Source: Blattamonas nauphoetae (Eukaryota; Preaxostyla; Oxymonadida). Taken from it: a DNA stretch of 38,932 bases. The number at the start of each line of letters is the position of its first letter. Position 1 is the first letter of the stretch. Both the position numbers and the translations under genes were made by a program. The notes beneath the pieces are model-generated. The model made no database searches. It saw only the letters and a program-made list of their open reading frames with translations, and had not been told where the DNA came from. Positions 28,827 to 38,605 of this stretch are shown piece after piece. Where the stretch lies: assembly GCA_033064195.1 (NCBI GenBank), contig JARBJD010000511.1:1-38932 (forward strand), in the 5' to 3' direction.

Positions 28827-31808
28827 ATGCTACCACTCTTTATTTTTGTGGCATTCGTCCCCACAATATCTCCACACGTCTCTGATGCCTTCAATACCCC
28901 TCTTCCGTTCTCAGCGAACTTCTTTATTGAAACTGAAGAATCCGAATCGATAGTGAAGGTGCCGACAGGACACTATCATGCAAATGAATATGTACTTGAA
29001 TCAACAATAATGAGGATTGAAGGAAGTTGCAGTACACTTTTTCATTCGTCAATGGTTAAAACTACTTCTCCAAAAGTCAAGACAAGAATGACTCGGAGAC
29101 AGAACAACTCACTGAAAGGATCATCACTGTTGTTAATATTGAACAGCACTGTTTCGATTTCATCTTTGTGTCTGAATGTGGAGAATTCGAACATCAAAGT
29201 CTGTTGTCTCTGGTCAGCCACGTTGGATATGGTTTCATGCACAATTGTGTCGGGGAATGGATGCCCTCCGTTGTCTGTTCGTTGTGAGACGGGAAATGAG
29301 GAAACGTCGATCTCTCTTTGGAGATGTTCTCACAAGGCATCGTACACCCACATCTCACCCCCTCTTGTTGATGTGTATTATCCGGCATATCCTCATCAGG
29401 ACACTTCACTTGGGAATTGCAATGATTTCACAAACCAAGAATCAGTTGGAGTTGTCTCAGTGACGAGTTCATCGTCATCGCTGAGAAATGTTCACCTTCC
29501 CCATGGAACGGGTCCTCTCTTCGATTTTGGGAGTATTTCGAGACATCCAAGTCACGGATCATCTCTTTCCATCAACACCCATCTCATACACTCTCGACTC
29601 GTGAATGTTTCAAGCCTGTCGTCTTCTTGCCTCTCCGGAAATGACCCCAACCGGCAAAGTCAACAAATTGTGGGAGTGGAAGTGAGCGGCTGTTCCAACC
29701 ATCTCTATGGAACGGCTTGTCGTGTTATTAATGATGGAGGAAGTGTCCTCTGCCAAAACTCGTCGTTCTCTCGCTGTTCAACGAATCTTGAACCATCGTC
29801 CACTCATCCCAATTACACTCTGCAACACCGCACAGGTTCCGAGCAAAGATTCTTCATTGACTCGTCATTTGACTCGTCATCCATCACCTTCACTCGATGC
29901 ACGTTCCACACAATGACATCATCAGGTGATGGCGCTGCGATATATTGTGGATCTCAAACTGCCTCAATGGCCATCAGCGAATGTTCATTTGTAGACTGTC
30001 GGTGTACAGGCTCTCGTGGGGGAGCTCTCTGTCTCTCCAATCAGAATAGACATTCTGCGATTGTCCTCTCATGCTTCTTTTCCGACTGTTCCGCCCCAAA
30101 TTTCGCTAATTCTATCGATCTTGCCTTTCGCTCTTCTCAAACGGTCTCGAATTGTATCTTCCTCGCACCCAATAAGTCCACAAGCAACGGAGGATGTGTT
30201 TTATTCTCCGTCTCAGACGCCGAAATAACCGTCAGTCACACTCTTTTCAGCAATGCGAGAGCCAGTAATGGAGGAGGTTTCACCCATTTCAACCCCACCA
30301 AGTACTGCACAATCTCCACCACTTTCTGTGTGTTCAAAAATTGTGACGCCACGAACGGTGGTGGATGCCGTGTCAACGAGGCATCGAACTCGGTTTCCTT
30401 CTCGCATTGTGATTTTCTGGAGTGTACGGGCACAAACGGAGGAGGACTGATGATTTCATCTTGTTCAGGTCTGGTTTCTGTCACAGATTCGTATTTCGAG
30501 AAATGTGATGCTCTGTCCGGTGGTGCCATCTTTATCAACAACACCGCTTCTTTCAAGTTAGATTCACTCACGTTCACAGCATGCACAGGATCCAAAGGGA
30601 AAGATTTATGTTTGAACCCACAATTGAAGACAGATGTTGATGGGACAGTAATGATCGTGAACTGTACCTCATCATCGGGCTCTCCGAATGTGTACTTTCG
30701 TGGCGATAGCAGCAGCGACAGTGATCTTATTCCACAGGCTCCAGCAGTCAGTCTCCCTCCAATCAGTGTCTCTGCTTCGTTGGCTTTGGAGGGTGATGAA
30801 TGGGTGCTGACTGTGTCGACGAGAGAGCCAATTGAGGGAAAGTTGCTGGTCGTGCTGGACAACAAGCCTGCTGAGGAAAGCAACTACGAACAGCCGACAT
30901 CCCGCTCTCCTCCTCCGATTGGCCGTCTGTTCGTGCTCGACTTCGCGTCCGGTGAAACATCAAAATCGCAGTCAGTTCCGATCAACGAATGGAGCTTCCT
31001 CCAATACGAGTCGAACTACTCAATCACCGTCGCATCTCTTGCTGGAGCGAACATCACGCAGTCTTTCTCGTCCATCCTCGTTACACCGAATCCTCGTCGA
31101 ATTGTGGAAGCCGCTTGCGAAATCAAAGATGGTGATCCGACAACAGGAATCATTTCTCTGAGAGGTCGGACACTGGAAGAAGGACATTACATGGCACAAC
31201 TGAAGGAAGTGGGTGATCTTCCGATTTCTGTCACATTCACAGAATTGCACACATTGCCTAACTCAAAAACGATGATCTCTTCGACGATTGAAGTTTCGTT
31301 GTTGGGAGAGGAAAGGAAACTGGAATACGGAAAGGAATATGAAGTGGAGTTTGTTCGGAAAGATGGAGCGGACTCATTTATGCTCCTCGATCCTCCTCGA
31401 CTCTTCATGCTCGTCCCAGATCCAACTCGTCTGACAGGTGCGAGCACTGGTGAATATCGAAATGATAAAGATCCATCGATCGTCTCGATTCCTCTGACAG
31501 GGACAGAGATTCCAATTGGATCGTATGAGATGAATGTGTCACTTGGAGATGGGTCGTTAGAAGAGATCACACTCAATGTCACGTTCTCGTCGAAAGAGAG
31601 AGTGGGACAGCAACAGCAGTTGTATTCGATGCAGAGAATGGAGAAGTGGATCTCTTGTTCGATTCGGAATACTCGATTGACTCGCTGTGGAATGAGAATG
31701 GTTCAGTTTGGATTCCATCACCTCTTTCTTTCTTCGTTCCCTCGCCGCCAATTGTCGAGTCAGTTGAATCAGCAACTCTGGATGGAAACAAGAGCTCTCT
31801 CGTTGTGA
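28827..31808 (+). CDS. Right receptor, N-terminal piece: signal peptide, beta-helix, first module A
   Basis: The frame is 993 codons long and is the better guide to the N-terminal half, being unbroken where the left copy shifts at its GT run. It has a signal peptide (MLPLFIFVAFVPTISPHVSD), then at about 350-620 a right-handed beta-helix with CSFVDCRCTGSRGGALCLS, NGGGCRVNE, TNGGGLMIS and SGGAIFINN. A linker domain follows (ALEGDEWVLTVSTREP), then a module-C-like unit (RRIVEAACEIKDGD) and module A1 from about 863. After SSKE at residue 921 an extra AG pair throws the reading out of frame. The Gln-rich 70-residue end is not real protein. Confidence 0.78.
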   Translation: MLPLFIFVAFVPTISPHVSDAFNTPLPFSANFFIETEESESIVKVPTGHYHANEYVLESTIMRIEGSCSTLFHSSMVKTTSPKVKTRMTRRQNNSLKGSSLLLILNSTVSISSLCLNVENSNIKVCCLWSATLDMVSCTIVSGNGCPPLSVRCETGNEETSISLWRCSHKASYTHISPPLVDVYYPAYPHQDTSLGNCNDFTNQESVGVVSVTSSSSSLRNVHLPHGTGPLFDFGSISRHPSHGSSLSINTHLIHSRLVNVSSLSSSCLSGNDPNRQSQQIVGVEVSGCSNHLYGTACRVINDGGSVLCQNSSFSRCSTNLEPSSTHPNYTLQHRTGSEQRFFIDSSFDSSSITFTRCTFHTMTSSGDGAAIYCGSQTASMAISECSFVDCRCTGSRGGALCLSNQNRHSAIVLSCFFSDCSAPNFANSIDLAFRSSQTVSNCIFLAPNKSTSNGGCVLFSVSDAEITVSHTLFSNARASNGGGFTHFNPTKYCTISTTFCVFKNCDATNGGGCRVNEASNSVSFSHCDFLECTGTNGGGLMISSCSGLVSVTDSYFEKCDALSGGAIFINNTASFKLDSLTFTACTGSKGKDLCLNPQLKTDVDGTVMIVNCTSSSGSPNVYFRGDSSSDSDLIPQAPAVSLPPISVSASLALEGDEWVLTVSTREPIEGKLLVVLDNKPAEESNYEQPTSRSPPPIGRLFVLDFASGETSKSQSVPINEWSFLQYESNYSITVASLAGANITQSFSSILVTPNPRRIVEAACEIKDGDPTTGIISLRGRTLEEGHYMAQLKEVGDLPISVTFTELHTLPNSKTMISSTIEVSLLGEERKLEYGKEYEVEFVRKDGADSFMLLDPPRLFMLVPDPTRLTGASTGEYRNDKDPSIVSIPLTGTEIPIGSYEMNVSLGDGSLEEITLNVTFSSKERVGQQQQLYSMQRMEKWISCSIRNTRLTRCGMRMVQFGFHHLFLSSFPRRQLSSQLNQQLWMETRALSL

Positions 31809-34800
31809 TTCTGTTTGGGTCAGGATTTGTGCCAGGTCCAGACAAAGCCATTCTTTTTTGATGGATCAACCGAAATCTCTTCGAAAAGTGATGTCTCTGT
31901 GACCAACTCCACTCACACACAAGTCACGTTCTCTGCTGGATGGACTCAAACACGATCGAAAGTTGCTTACGGCCAGTCTTATTTGCTCAAGTCTGTTTCA
32001 TCGTCCTCAAAATCATTTCTTGTCCGACCATCAATCATGGTTAATGTCCCAAAAGCACCATGTGTGACTGGAATCTCGTGTGTCATCGACGCTAGTCTCA
32101 CCCATTTTGTTGTGACCTTCACAGGGCAAGATCTTCCCTTGTCTGGATTGTATTCAGCACATCTGCAGGGCTCCCTCAACTTCTCGGTGACATTCGCAGA
32201 TCGAGTTGGGACGTCAGGATTGATTCCAGGGAATGTGACGAACAGTCTTTCTTTTGGGAGATCGTACACTCTCTCCAATGTCTCGTATGGAAGTGACAAG
32301 ATTATTCTGAATGCGACATCATTCTCAACACCAGCTGGTCCTGCTCTGTCCAATGTGTCCTGCTCTCTCGACTCATCCAATTTTGCTTTCGTTGATCTGT
32401 CATTGTCCGGCTCACGACTGCCTTCATCGTCTGATTACTACCTGATTGTTATGGAAGGTGGGAAATACACACAGATGATTGTGCCTGTGTTGTTCACCTC
32501 GTTGACAGATGGGAAGGGGAGAGTTGAAGTGTTCAATAAAGCGAACACTCTGAAATATGGGCAATCGTATTCCGTCCACTCTCTGATTTTTGGGTCGTTG
32601 TCGATCTACCCGTCTCCGTCTATCACATTTGATGTACCCAACCCTCCTCGCCTGACAGCAGTGGAAGAGCTGATCCTCATCCACAACGATGGTCAATCAA
32701 CAATCTCGATTTCTCTGACAGGGACCGAGATTCCAGTTGGATCGTACGAGATGAATGTGTCGCTGGTTGAAGGTGAATCGTCAGAAGAGATCACACTCAA
32801 TGTCTCGTTCTCGTCGAAAGAGAGTGGGACAGCAACAGCAGTTGTATTCGATGCGGAGAATGGAAAAGTGGATCTCTTGTTCGATTCTGAATACTCGATT
32901 GACTCGTTGTGGAAGATTGGTTCATCGATTTGGATTCCTTCCTCTCTGTCGTTTGTTGTTCCGTCGAGTCCTGGAATTGTTGAATCGTTCTTGTCTGCAT
33001 CTCTCAATAATGAAAAGACGATTGTGACATTGACGTTTTGTGGATCAGACTTTGTTTCCGGACCAACCCATGTTGTTCTTCTGGACGGATCGAACGAGGT
33101 GAAATCGAATGCCGATGTTTCCGTACTGGATCGCATACACTTCACTGTCACGTTCGCTGCTGGATGGACCCAATCCCCATCGACAGTTGCGTATGGCCAG
33201 ACTTATTCTCTGAAATCGGTTTCGTCATCGTCGTCATCATTTCTTGTCAGACCATCAATCTCAGTGACGATTCCGAAAGCACCATGTGTGACCAGAATCG
33301 AATGTGACATCGACACCAGCCTCGCCCATTTTGTTGTTAAGCTGTCGGGATCTGGTCTTCCAAGATGGGGAACATGCACAGCTCGATTGGCTGAAACATT
33401 GTTCTCGTTCTCAGTGATATTCACGAATGAAGTTGGTTGGTCAGATCCGATCGAAGGGAATGCGTCGAATGGTCTGCTCTTCGAAACGGAATACACACTC
33501 TCGTCCCTCTCGCAAGGGACAGATCAAATTCTTCTCAACGCGACATCGTTCTCCACACCAGCTGGTCCGACATTGTCCGATGTCACGTGCTCTCTCGACT
33601 CTTCGGATTTCAATTTCGTTGATCTGACATTGACAGGCTCTGGAATGCCTTCGTCGACAGAATACGAACTGATTGTTGCTGACAGTGAAGACTCCACTCA
33701 GCTGACACTGGATGTGTCGTTCACAACACCGACAGATGGGTTTGGGAGAATCGAGGTGAACAGGAAGACGAACACTCTGAAGTTTGGGCGATCGTATTCC
33801 GTCGTCGCTCTGATTCTTGGGTCGATGTCAATCAGCCCATCTCAACCCATCACTTTCGATTTGGCCGAACCTCCTCGTCTGGTTGGAGTGGGCAATGGTG
33901 TGTTTCCCGACCCTCTCGACCAATCAACATTCTCAATCCCGCTCTCTGGTTCTGGAATTCCGGTTGGCGTGTATTGGATGAATGTGTCGCTGGTTGAAGG
34001 TGAATCGTCCGAGGCAATCACACTTTTTGCCTCGTTCTCGTCGACAGAAAGCGGAACAGCAACAGCACTTGTGTTTGATGCAGACAATGGAGAAGTGGAT
34101 CTCTTGTTCGATTCTGAATACTCGATTGACTCGTTGTGGAAGATTGGTTCATCGATTTGGATTCCTTCCTCTCTGTCGTTTGTTGTTCCGTCGAGTCCTG
34201 GAATTGTTGAATCGTTCTTGTCAGCATCTCTGAACGACGCGAAGACGATTGTGACATTGACGTTTTGTGGATCAGACTTTGTTTCTGGACCAACACATGC
34301 TGTTCTTCTTGATGGATCGAACGAGGTGACATCGTATGGCAACCAGTCAGTGATCAACTCAACCCACTTCACTGTTTCTGTGGCGGCAGGATGGACTCGA
34401 TCGCCTTCGACTGTTGCGTATGGCCAGACTTATTCTCTGAAATCAGTTTCATCATCGTCGTCCTCATTCCTTGTTCGTTCATCGATCTCAGTGAAGATCC
34501 CGAAAGCACCATGTGTGACTAAAATCGAATGTGACATCGACACCAGCCTCACTCATTTTACGATGACCTTCACAGGGCAGAATCTTCCATTGTCTGGATT
34601 GTACACAGCACTTCTATCGCTGTCGGCTTCATTTGAGGTGACATTCTCAGAACATGTCGGGAAAACTGGGTTGATCGAAGGGAATGCGACGAATGGCCTG
34701 CTCTTCGGAACAGAATACACGCTCTCCTCCCTCTCGCAAGGGACAGATCAGATTATTCTGAACACGACATCGTTCTTGACACCAGCTGGACCGACATTGT

Positions 34801-36297
34801 CCGATGTCACGTGCTCTCTCGACTCTTCGGATTTCAATTTCGTTGATCTGACATTGACAGGCTCTGGAATGCCTTCGTCGACAGAATACGAACTGATTGT
34901 TGCTGACAGTGAAGACTCCACTCAGCTGACACTGGATGTGTCGTTCACAACACCAAGTGAAGGAAGTGGGAAAGTTGAAGTGTATCACAAAGAGAACACT
35001 CTGAAATATGGGCAATCGTATTCGGTCGTTTCACTGTTCCTTGGGTCGTTGTCGATCTCACTTCCATCACAATCCATCGTTTTCGATGTGCCAAACCCTC
35101 CTCGCCTGACAGCTGTGGAAGAGCTGATCGTCATCCACAACGATGGTCAATCAACACTCTCGATTGCATTGACAGGGACAGAGATTCCAATTGGATCGTA
35201 TGAGATGAATGTGTCGCTGGTTGAAGATGGATCGTCAGAAGAGATCACACTGAATGTCTCGTTCTCGTCGAAAGAGAGTGGGACAGCAACAGCAGTTGTA
35301 TTCGATGCGGAGAATGGAAAAGTGGATCTCTTGTTCGATTCTGAATACTCGATTGACTCGCTGTGGAAGAATGGTTCATCGATTTGGATTCCTTCATCTC
35401 TGTCGTTTGTTGTTCCGTCGAGTCCTGGGATTGTTGAATCGTTCTTGTCTGCATCTTTGAACGATGACAAGACGATTGTGACATTGACGTTTTGTGGATC
35501 AGACTTTGTTTCTGGACCAACACATGTTGTTCTTCTGGACGGATCGAACGAGGTGACATCGAATGTAGATCTTTCTGTTCGAAATGAAACAAACTTCACC
35601 GTCACATTCGCTGCTGGATGGACTCAATCACCATCGACTGTTGCATATGGCCAGACTTATTCTCTGAAATCGATTTCGTCATCGTTCCTCGTTCGTTCAT
35701 CGATCTCAGTGAAGATCCCAAAAGCACCATGTGTGACTAAAATCGAATGTGACATCGACACCAGCCTCACTCATTTTGTTGTGAAGTTTACAGGGCAAGA
35801 TCTTCCCTTGTCGGGAACATACACAGCTCGACTGATGTCATCGTCGGCTTCATTCGAGGTAACATTCTTGGAAGGTGTGGGAACATCAGATCCGATCGAA
35901 GGGAATGCGACGAACGGTCTTTCTTTCTCACTTCATACACTCTATCTTCTGTTACATCTGACACTGATCATCTTCTTTTGAACGCGACATCGTTCTTGAC
36001 GCCAGCTGGACCGACATTGTCCGATGTCACGTGCTCACTCGACTCTTCGGATTTCAATTTCGTTGATCTGACATTGACAGGCTCTGGAATGCCTTCGTCG
36101 ACAGAATACGAACTGATTGTTGCTGACAGTGAAGACTCCACTCAGCTGACACTGGATGTGTCGTTCACAACACCAAGTGAAGGAAGTGGGAAAGTTGAAG
36201 TGTATCACAAAGAGAACACTCTGAAATATGGGCGATCGTATTCGGTCGTTTCACTGTTCCTTGGGTCGTTGTCGATCTCCATCCCTGATTCTGTGAC
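31418..36297 (+). repeat. Tandem array of four 1,230-bp ABCD superrepeats
   Basis: Same four-module order as the left array with one set fewer, which accounts for most of the 1.25-kb difference in length between the inverted-repeat arms. Units are less uniform than in the left array. Module A3 and module B1 are the most divergent. Confidence 0.82.
31815..35981 (+). CDS. Right receptor, main piece: superrepeats 1 (part) to 4 (part)
   Basis: The frame is 1,388 codons long; the first dozen residues are out of register. From FDGSTEISSKSDVS it covers the end of B1, then C1, D1, A2-D2, A3-D3 and A4-C4. Module A3 is unusual (PPRLVGVGNGVFPDPLDQ, with GIPVGVYWMNV in place of EIPIGSYEMNV), and module C2 has LPRWGTCTARL with an extra Cys, also found in left unit 3. 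The frame fails near 35,930 in a T run one base shorter than in the left copy. The piece between the preceding frame and this one (31,646-31,861) carries module B1 in a third frame. Confidence 0.75.
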   Translation: MGQDLCQVQTKPFFFDGSTEISSKSDVSVTNSTHTQVTFSAGWTQTRSKVAYGQSYLLKSVSSSSKSFLVRPSIMVNVPKAPCVTGISCVIDASLTHFVVTFTGQDLPLSGLYSAHLQGSLNFSVTFADRVGTSGLIPGNVTNSLSFGRSYTLSNVSYGSDKIILNATSFSTPAGPALSNVSCSLDSSNFAFVDLSLSGSRLPSSSDYYLIVMEGGKYTQMIVPVLFTSLTDGKGRVEVFNKANTLKYGQSYSVHSLIFGSLSIYPSPSITFDVPNPPRLTAVEELILIHNDGQSTISISLTGTEIPVGSYEMNVSLVEGESSEEITLNVSFSSKESGTATAVVFDAENGKVDLLFDSEYSIDSLWKIGSSIWIPSSLSFVVPSSPGIVESFLSASLNNEKTIVTLTFCGSDFVSGPTHVVLLDGSNEVKSNADVSVLDRIHFTVTFAAGWTQSPSTVAYGQTYSLKSVSSSSSSFLVRPSISVTIPKAPCVTRIECDIDTSLAHFVVKLSGSGLPRWGTCTARLAETLFSFSVIFTNEVGWSDPIEGNASNGLLFETEYTLSSLSQGTDQILLNATSFSTPAGPTLSDVTCSLDSSDFNFVDLTLTGSGMPSSTEYELIVADSEDSTQLTLDVSFTTPTDGFGRIEVNRKTNTLKFGRSYSVVALILGSMSISPSQPITFDLAEPPRLVGVGNGVFPDPLDQSTFSIPLSGSGIPVGVYWMNVSLVEGESSEAITLFASFSSTESGTATALVFDADNGEVDLLFDSEYSIDSLWKIGSSIWIPSSLSFVVPSSPGIVESFLSASLNDAKTIVTLTFCGSDFVSGPTHAVLLDGSNEVTSYGNQSVINSTHFTVSVAAGWTRSPSTVAYGQTYSLKSVSSSSSSFLVRSSISVKIPKAPCVTKIECDIDTSLTHFTMTFTGQNLPLSGLYTALLSLSASFEVTFSEHVGKTGLIEGNATNGLLFGTEYTLSSLSQGTDQIILNTTSFLTPAGPTLSDVTCSLDSSDFNFVDLTLTGSGMPSSTEYELIVADSEDSTQLTLDVSFTTPSEGSGKVEVYHKENTLKYGQSYSVVSLFLGSLSISLPSQSIVFDVPNPPRLTAVEELIVIHNDGQSTLSIALTGTEIPIGSYEMNVSLVEDGSSEEITLNVSFSSKESGTATAVVFDAENGKVDLLFDSEYSIDSLWKNGSSIWIPSSLSFVVPSSPGIVESFLSASLNDDKTIVTLTFCGSDFVSGPTHVVLLDGSNEVTSNVDLSVRNETNFTVTFAAGWTQSPSTVAYGQTYSLKSISSSFLVRSSISVKIPKAPCVTKIECDIDTSLTHFVVKFTGQDLPLSGTYTARLMSSSASFEVTFLEGVGTSDPIEGNATNGLSFSLHTLYLLLHLTLIIFF

Positions 36298-36517
36298 ATT
36301 CAGGACTCCATCTGCACCGATTCGGATTGAAGGAGCAACAGCAGACCTCCTGGACGATGGAACGACAGTGATGATCACTCTGCGTGGAGTGAAGTTGGGG
36401 GAAGGATCTTGGATGATCACCGTTCCAACCACCCCACCTCAGACCGTTCCTGGGCAACTTGGAGAGGATGGCGTCGTCACCTTCTCACTGCCGATGATTC
36501 CGATGCCTCAAAACTGA
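35978..36517 (+). CDS. Right receptor, module D4 and post-array module
   Basis: The frame continues with NATSFLTPAGPTLSDVTCSL (module D4) and the single-copy module APIRIEGATADLLDDGTTV, and on through GVKLGEGSWMITVPTTPP. It ends MPQN a few codons after four bases present in the left copy (gctc, near 36,480) are missing. The natural continuation, LTADDSDASKLIF, lies in the adjacent frame. Confidence 0.65.
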   Translation: MNATSFLTPAGPTLSDVTCSLDSSDFNFVDLTLTGSGMPSSTEYELIVADSEDSTQLTLDVSFTTPSEGSGKVEVYHKENTLKYGRSYSVVSLFLGSLSISIPDSVTFRTPSAPIRIEGATADLLDDGTTVMITLRGVKLGEGSWMITVPTTPPQTVPGQLGEDGVVTFSLPMIPMPQN

Positions 36518-36583
36518 TTTTTTGGGCTGGAAATACAAAAATCGACACTGTGACGCTCAACTCAACTGCTGTTCTGGTGAACG

Positions 36584-37291
36584 ATGATGTGTTCTTCACT
36601 GTCCCGCGCAGCTCTCGTGTCATCTGGCTCGTTCGTGTTCGTGAACACTTTGCACACGAGCTGCAAACTTGTGCTGGAAGGGTCGCATTTTCCACTTTTG
36701 GGAGAATACAACGTGACACTGGAGCCGGCGTTCTGGACTGTTGTTTCGTTCTCGTCTGAGTCTTTGGGAGAATCATCGGAAATTGAGATTGGGCGATCGG
36801 AAGGATTGAAATACTCGCAGCAGTTCACAATCTCGTTGATCGTTCGGACAGACGATGCGAATGACGTGATCAAATCGGACCAATCGATCGTTCTCAAAAC
36901 AGGATCTCAGCCAGCCTCGGCCGTGTTCCTCGTGGACTCTTCGGGATCCTCCTCGCCGTTCTGTGGAGACTTGGCTCGTCCGTGCTCGTCGATGGATGTT
37001 GGTCTCTCGATTCTGTCGAAGGTCGGAATCGTTCAATGTGAAATGAAGATCGTTGAGAAAGCGACGCAGAACAAGCAACATATGGTCGAATCTGGATCAG
37101 TGTTGTCGATGTCAGCGAGCAGCACGATCTCGGCCGAACTGGAGATTGGGGCATCGGCGTGGATGGCGTCGAACTCGGGATTGTTTGTGGTGTCGTCCGC
37201 TCGATTGGAATTCCACGAGATTGCTGTTTCTATTCGACGACAAGAAGAGTCTTTGTGTTGGTGTTTGGAGACAACTCGACACTCTCGATGA
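36584..37291 (+). CDS. Right receptor, membrane-proximal beta regions
   Basis: The frame is 235 codons long. It has SSGSFVFVNTLHTSCKLVLE and LLGEYNVTLEPAFWTVVSF (another beta-sandwich-like unit), then RSEGLKYSQQFTISLIVRTDD, then the Ser-rich beta region starting VFLVDSSGSSSPFCGDLARP. The frame leaves the left-copy reading at RRQEES because one base is missing near 37,248. The real reading resumes as FVLVFGDNSTLSMKNTSFSR in the next frame. Confidence 0.6.
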   Translation: MMCSSLSRAALVSSGSFVFVNTLHTSCKLVLEGSHFPLLGEYNVTLEPAFWTVVSFSSESLGESSEIEIGRSEGLKYSQQFTISLIVRTDDANDVIKSDQSIVLKTGSQPASAVFLVDSSGSSSPFCGDLARPCSSMDVGLSILSKVGIVQCEMKIVEKATQNKQHMVESGSVLSMSASSTISAELEIGASAWMASNSGLFVVSSARLEFHEIAVSIRRQEESLCWCLETTRHSR

Positions 37292-37681
37292 AGAACACGT
37301 CTTTCTCGAGAATCTCTTCATTGCCGAATTCCAGACGCTCTCTCGACCCTCCTCTTCATCCAATGTGGACACATCTGACTCGCCATCGTCGCTCTGTGAC
37401 TGGTCGACTGGTCTGTTTGTTCTGTCGAACTGCTCAACATCGATCAAACTGACGGAGATGACGCACCTGCCTCAAGGAGCGATGAACATGAAAGGGGGGA
37501 GTGACGATTGAAGCTGGAATCTTCCACGACAACACGCCGAACGACGCTCTCTTCCCGTCAGCTCGTCGGAACATGCGCTGTTCGGAGAACGGGAAGGTGG
37601 AAGTTGGGAGTCTGAGCAGTGGAGATGGATCGACAGACAAGCATCCTCATCTGTGGCTGTCCTCGAGCGACTGCATTCTGA

Positions 37682-38605
37682 GTGGAGGACGTGAACATCA
37701 ACGCACCCCTCTTCGTCCCCACCCTCTTCGGACTCGACGAGCTCGTGGAACAAGAAAAGGAGCAGTTCGAAGTGACAATTCTTGGAACGATGCTGATTCC
37801 GTGTGGTCTGTTTCTGGAAGTGTTTGAATTGAAGGACAGTTCAGAAGGGAAATCGTATCCAATCGATTTGGCGCAACAATCGTTCGTCTCCTTCACCGAA
37901 ACGAACATGACGTTCACGATCGCTCGTTCGTCTCTGTCGGAGCTGGACGGATCGGCGGAATGGCGTGGTCGACTGGTTTATGGCTCAAACGAGAAAACTC
38001 GGAACTCATTCCAGATGCAACGAGATTCGTCGGGACGATTGTCACAGACAGTGAAAGAGAACATGAAATGGTGGCTTCCTCTCGTGATTGTCCTGTCTGT
38101 CACCGCGCTCTTCGACATCGCTCTTTTGATTTTCCTGGTTCGTCGGCGAAAACAGAAAGAAAACGTGAAGAAACAACAAACAGCCGAAGCGAACGAGCTG
38201 GACTTGGACATTGAAGTGTTGAAAATGGAAGACACGTCGATTGCCACGACTGATCGAGTTCATGCCTCGTCGTTTGAGAGTCCGACACAACGAGACTCGA
38301 TTGCAACAGGACAGAAGGAAACCAAACGACCGCCAGAATCGGAGGAGGGCGAGGAAGACACGAAGAAAGAAGAGAGAGTGATGGCGTGTGGATTGGATGG
38401 GAAGGAAGTGGCAGTTGTGAACAAGTACGACACACTCTTCAATCGTCTTCACCATCCGAGGGCTGGTCTGGATGTCAACAAGGATGTCGTTCGGAAGCAG
38501 ATTGTGTGCGCTCTCAAGTCGATTGTGGAGTCAGGGCGGTTCGAGTTCGTTCTGCAGTTGTCACCGCACGAGATTTTTTCGATGGGGCGGGTGTTGTGGC
38601 GGTGA
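37682..38605 (+). CDS. Right receptor, membrane segment and juxtamembrane region
   Basis: The frame is 307 codons long. The membrane helix lies at 38,069-38,140 (WWLPLVIVLSVTALFDIALL then FLVRRRKQK). It has Asp where the left copy has Val, an unusual charged residue in the middle of a helix that could weaken or alter membrane insertion. The cytoplasmic charged segment is nearly identical to the left one. As in the left copy the frame ends GRVLWR and stop, after the six-T run at 38,574-38,579. Confidence 0.72.
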   Translation: MEDVNINAPLFVPTLFGLDELVEQEKEQFEVTILGTMLIPCGLFLEVFELKDSSEGKSYPIDLAQQSFVSFTETNMTFTIARSSLSELDGSAEWRGRLVYGSNEKTRNSFQMQRDSSGRLSQTVKENMKWWLPLVIVLSVTALFDIALLIFLVRRRKQKENVKKQQTAEANELDLDIEVLKMEDTSIATTDRVHASSFESPTQRDSIATGQKETKRPPESEEGEEDTKKEERVMACGLDGKEVAVVNKYDTLFNRLHHPRAGLDVNKDVVRKQIVCALKSIVESGRFEFVLQLSPHEIFSMGRVLWR

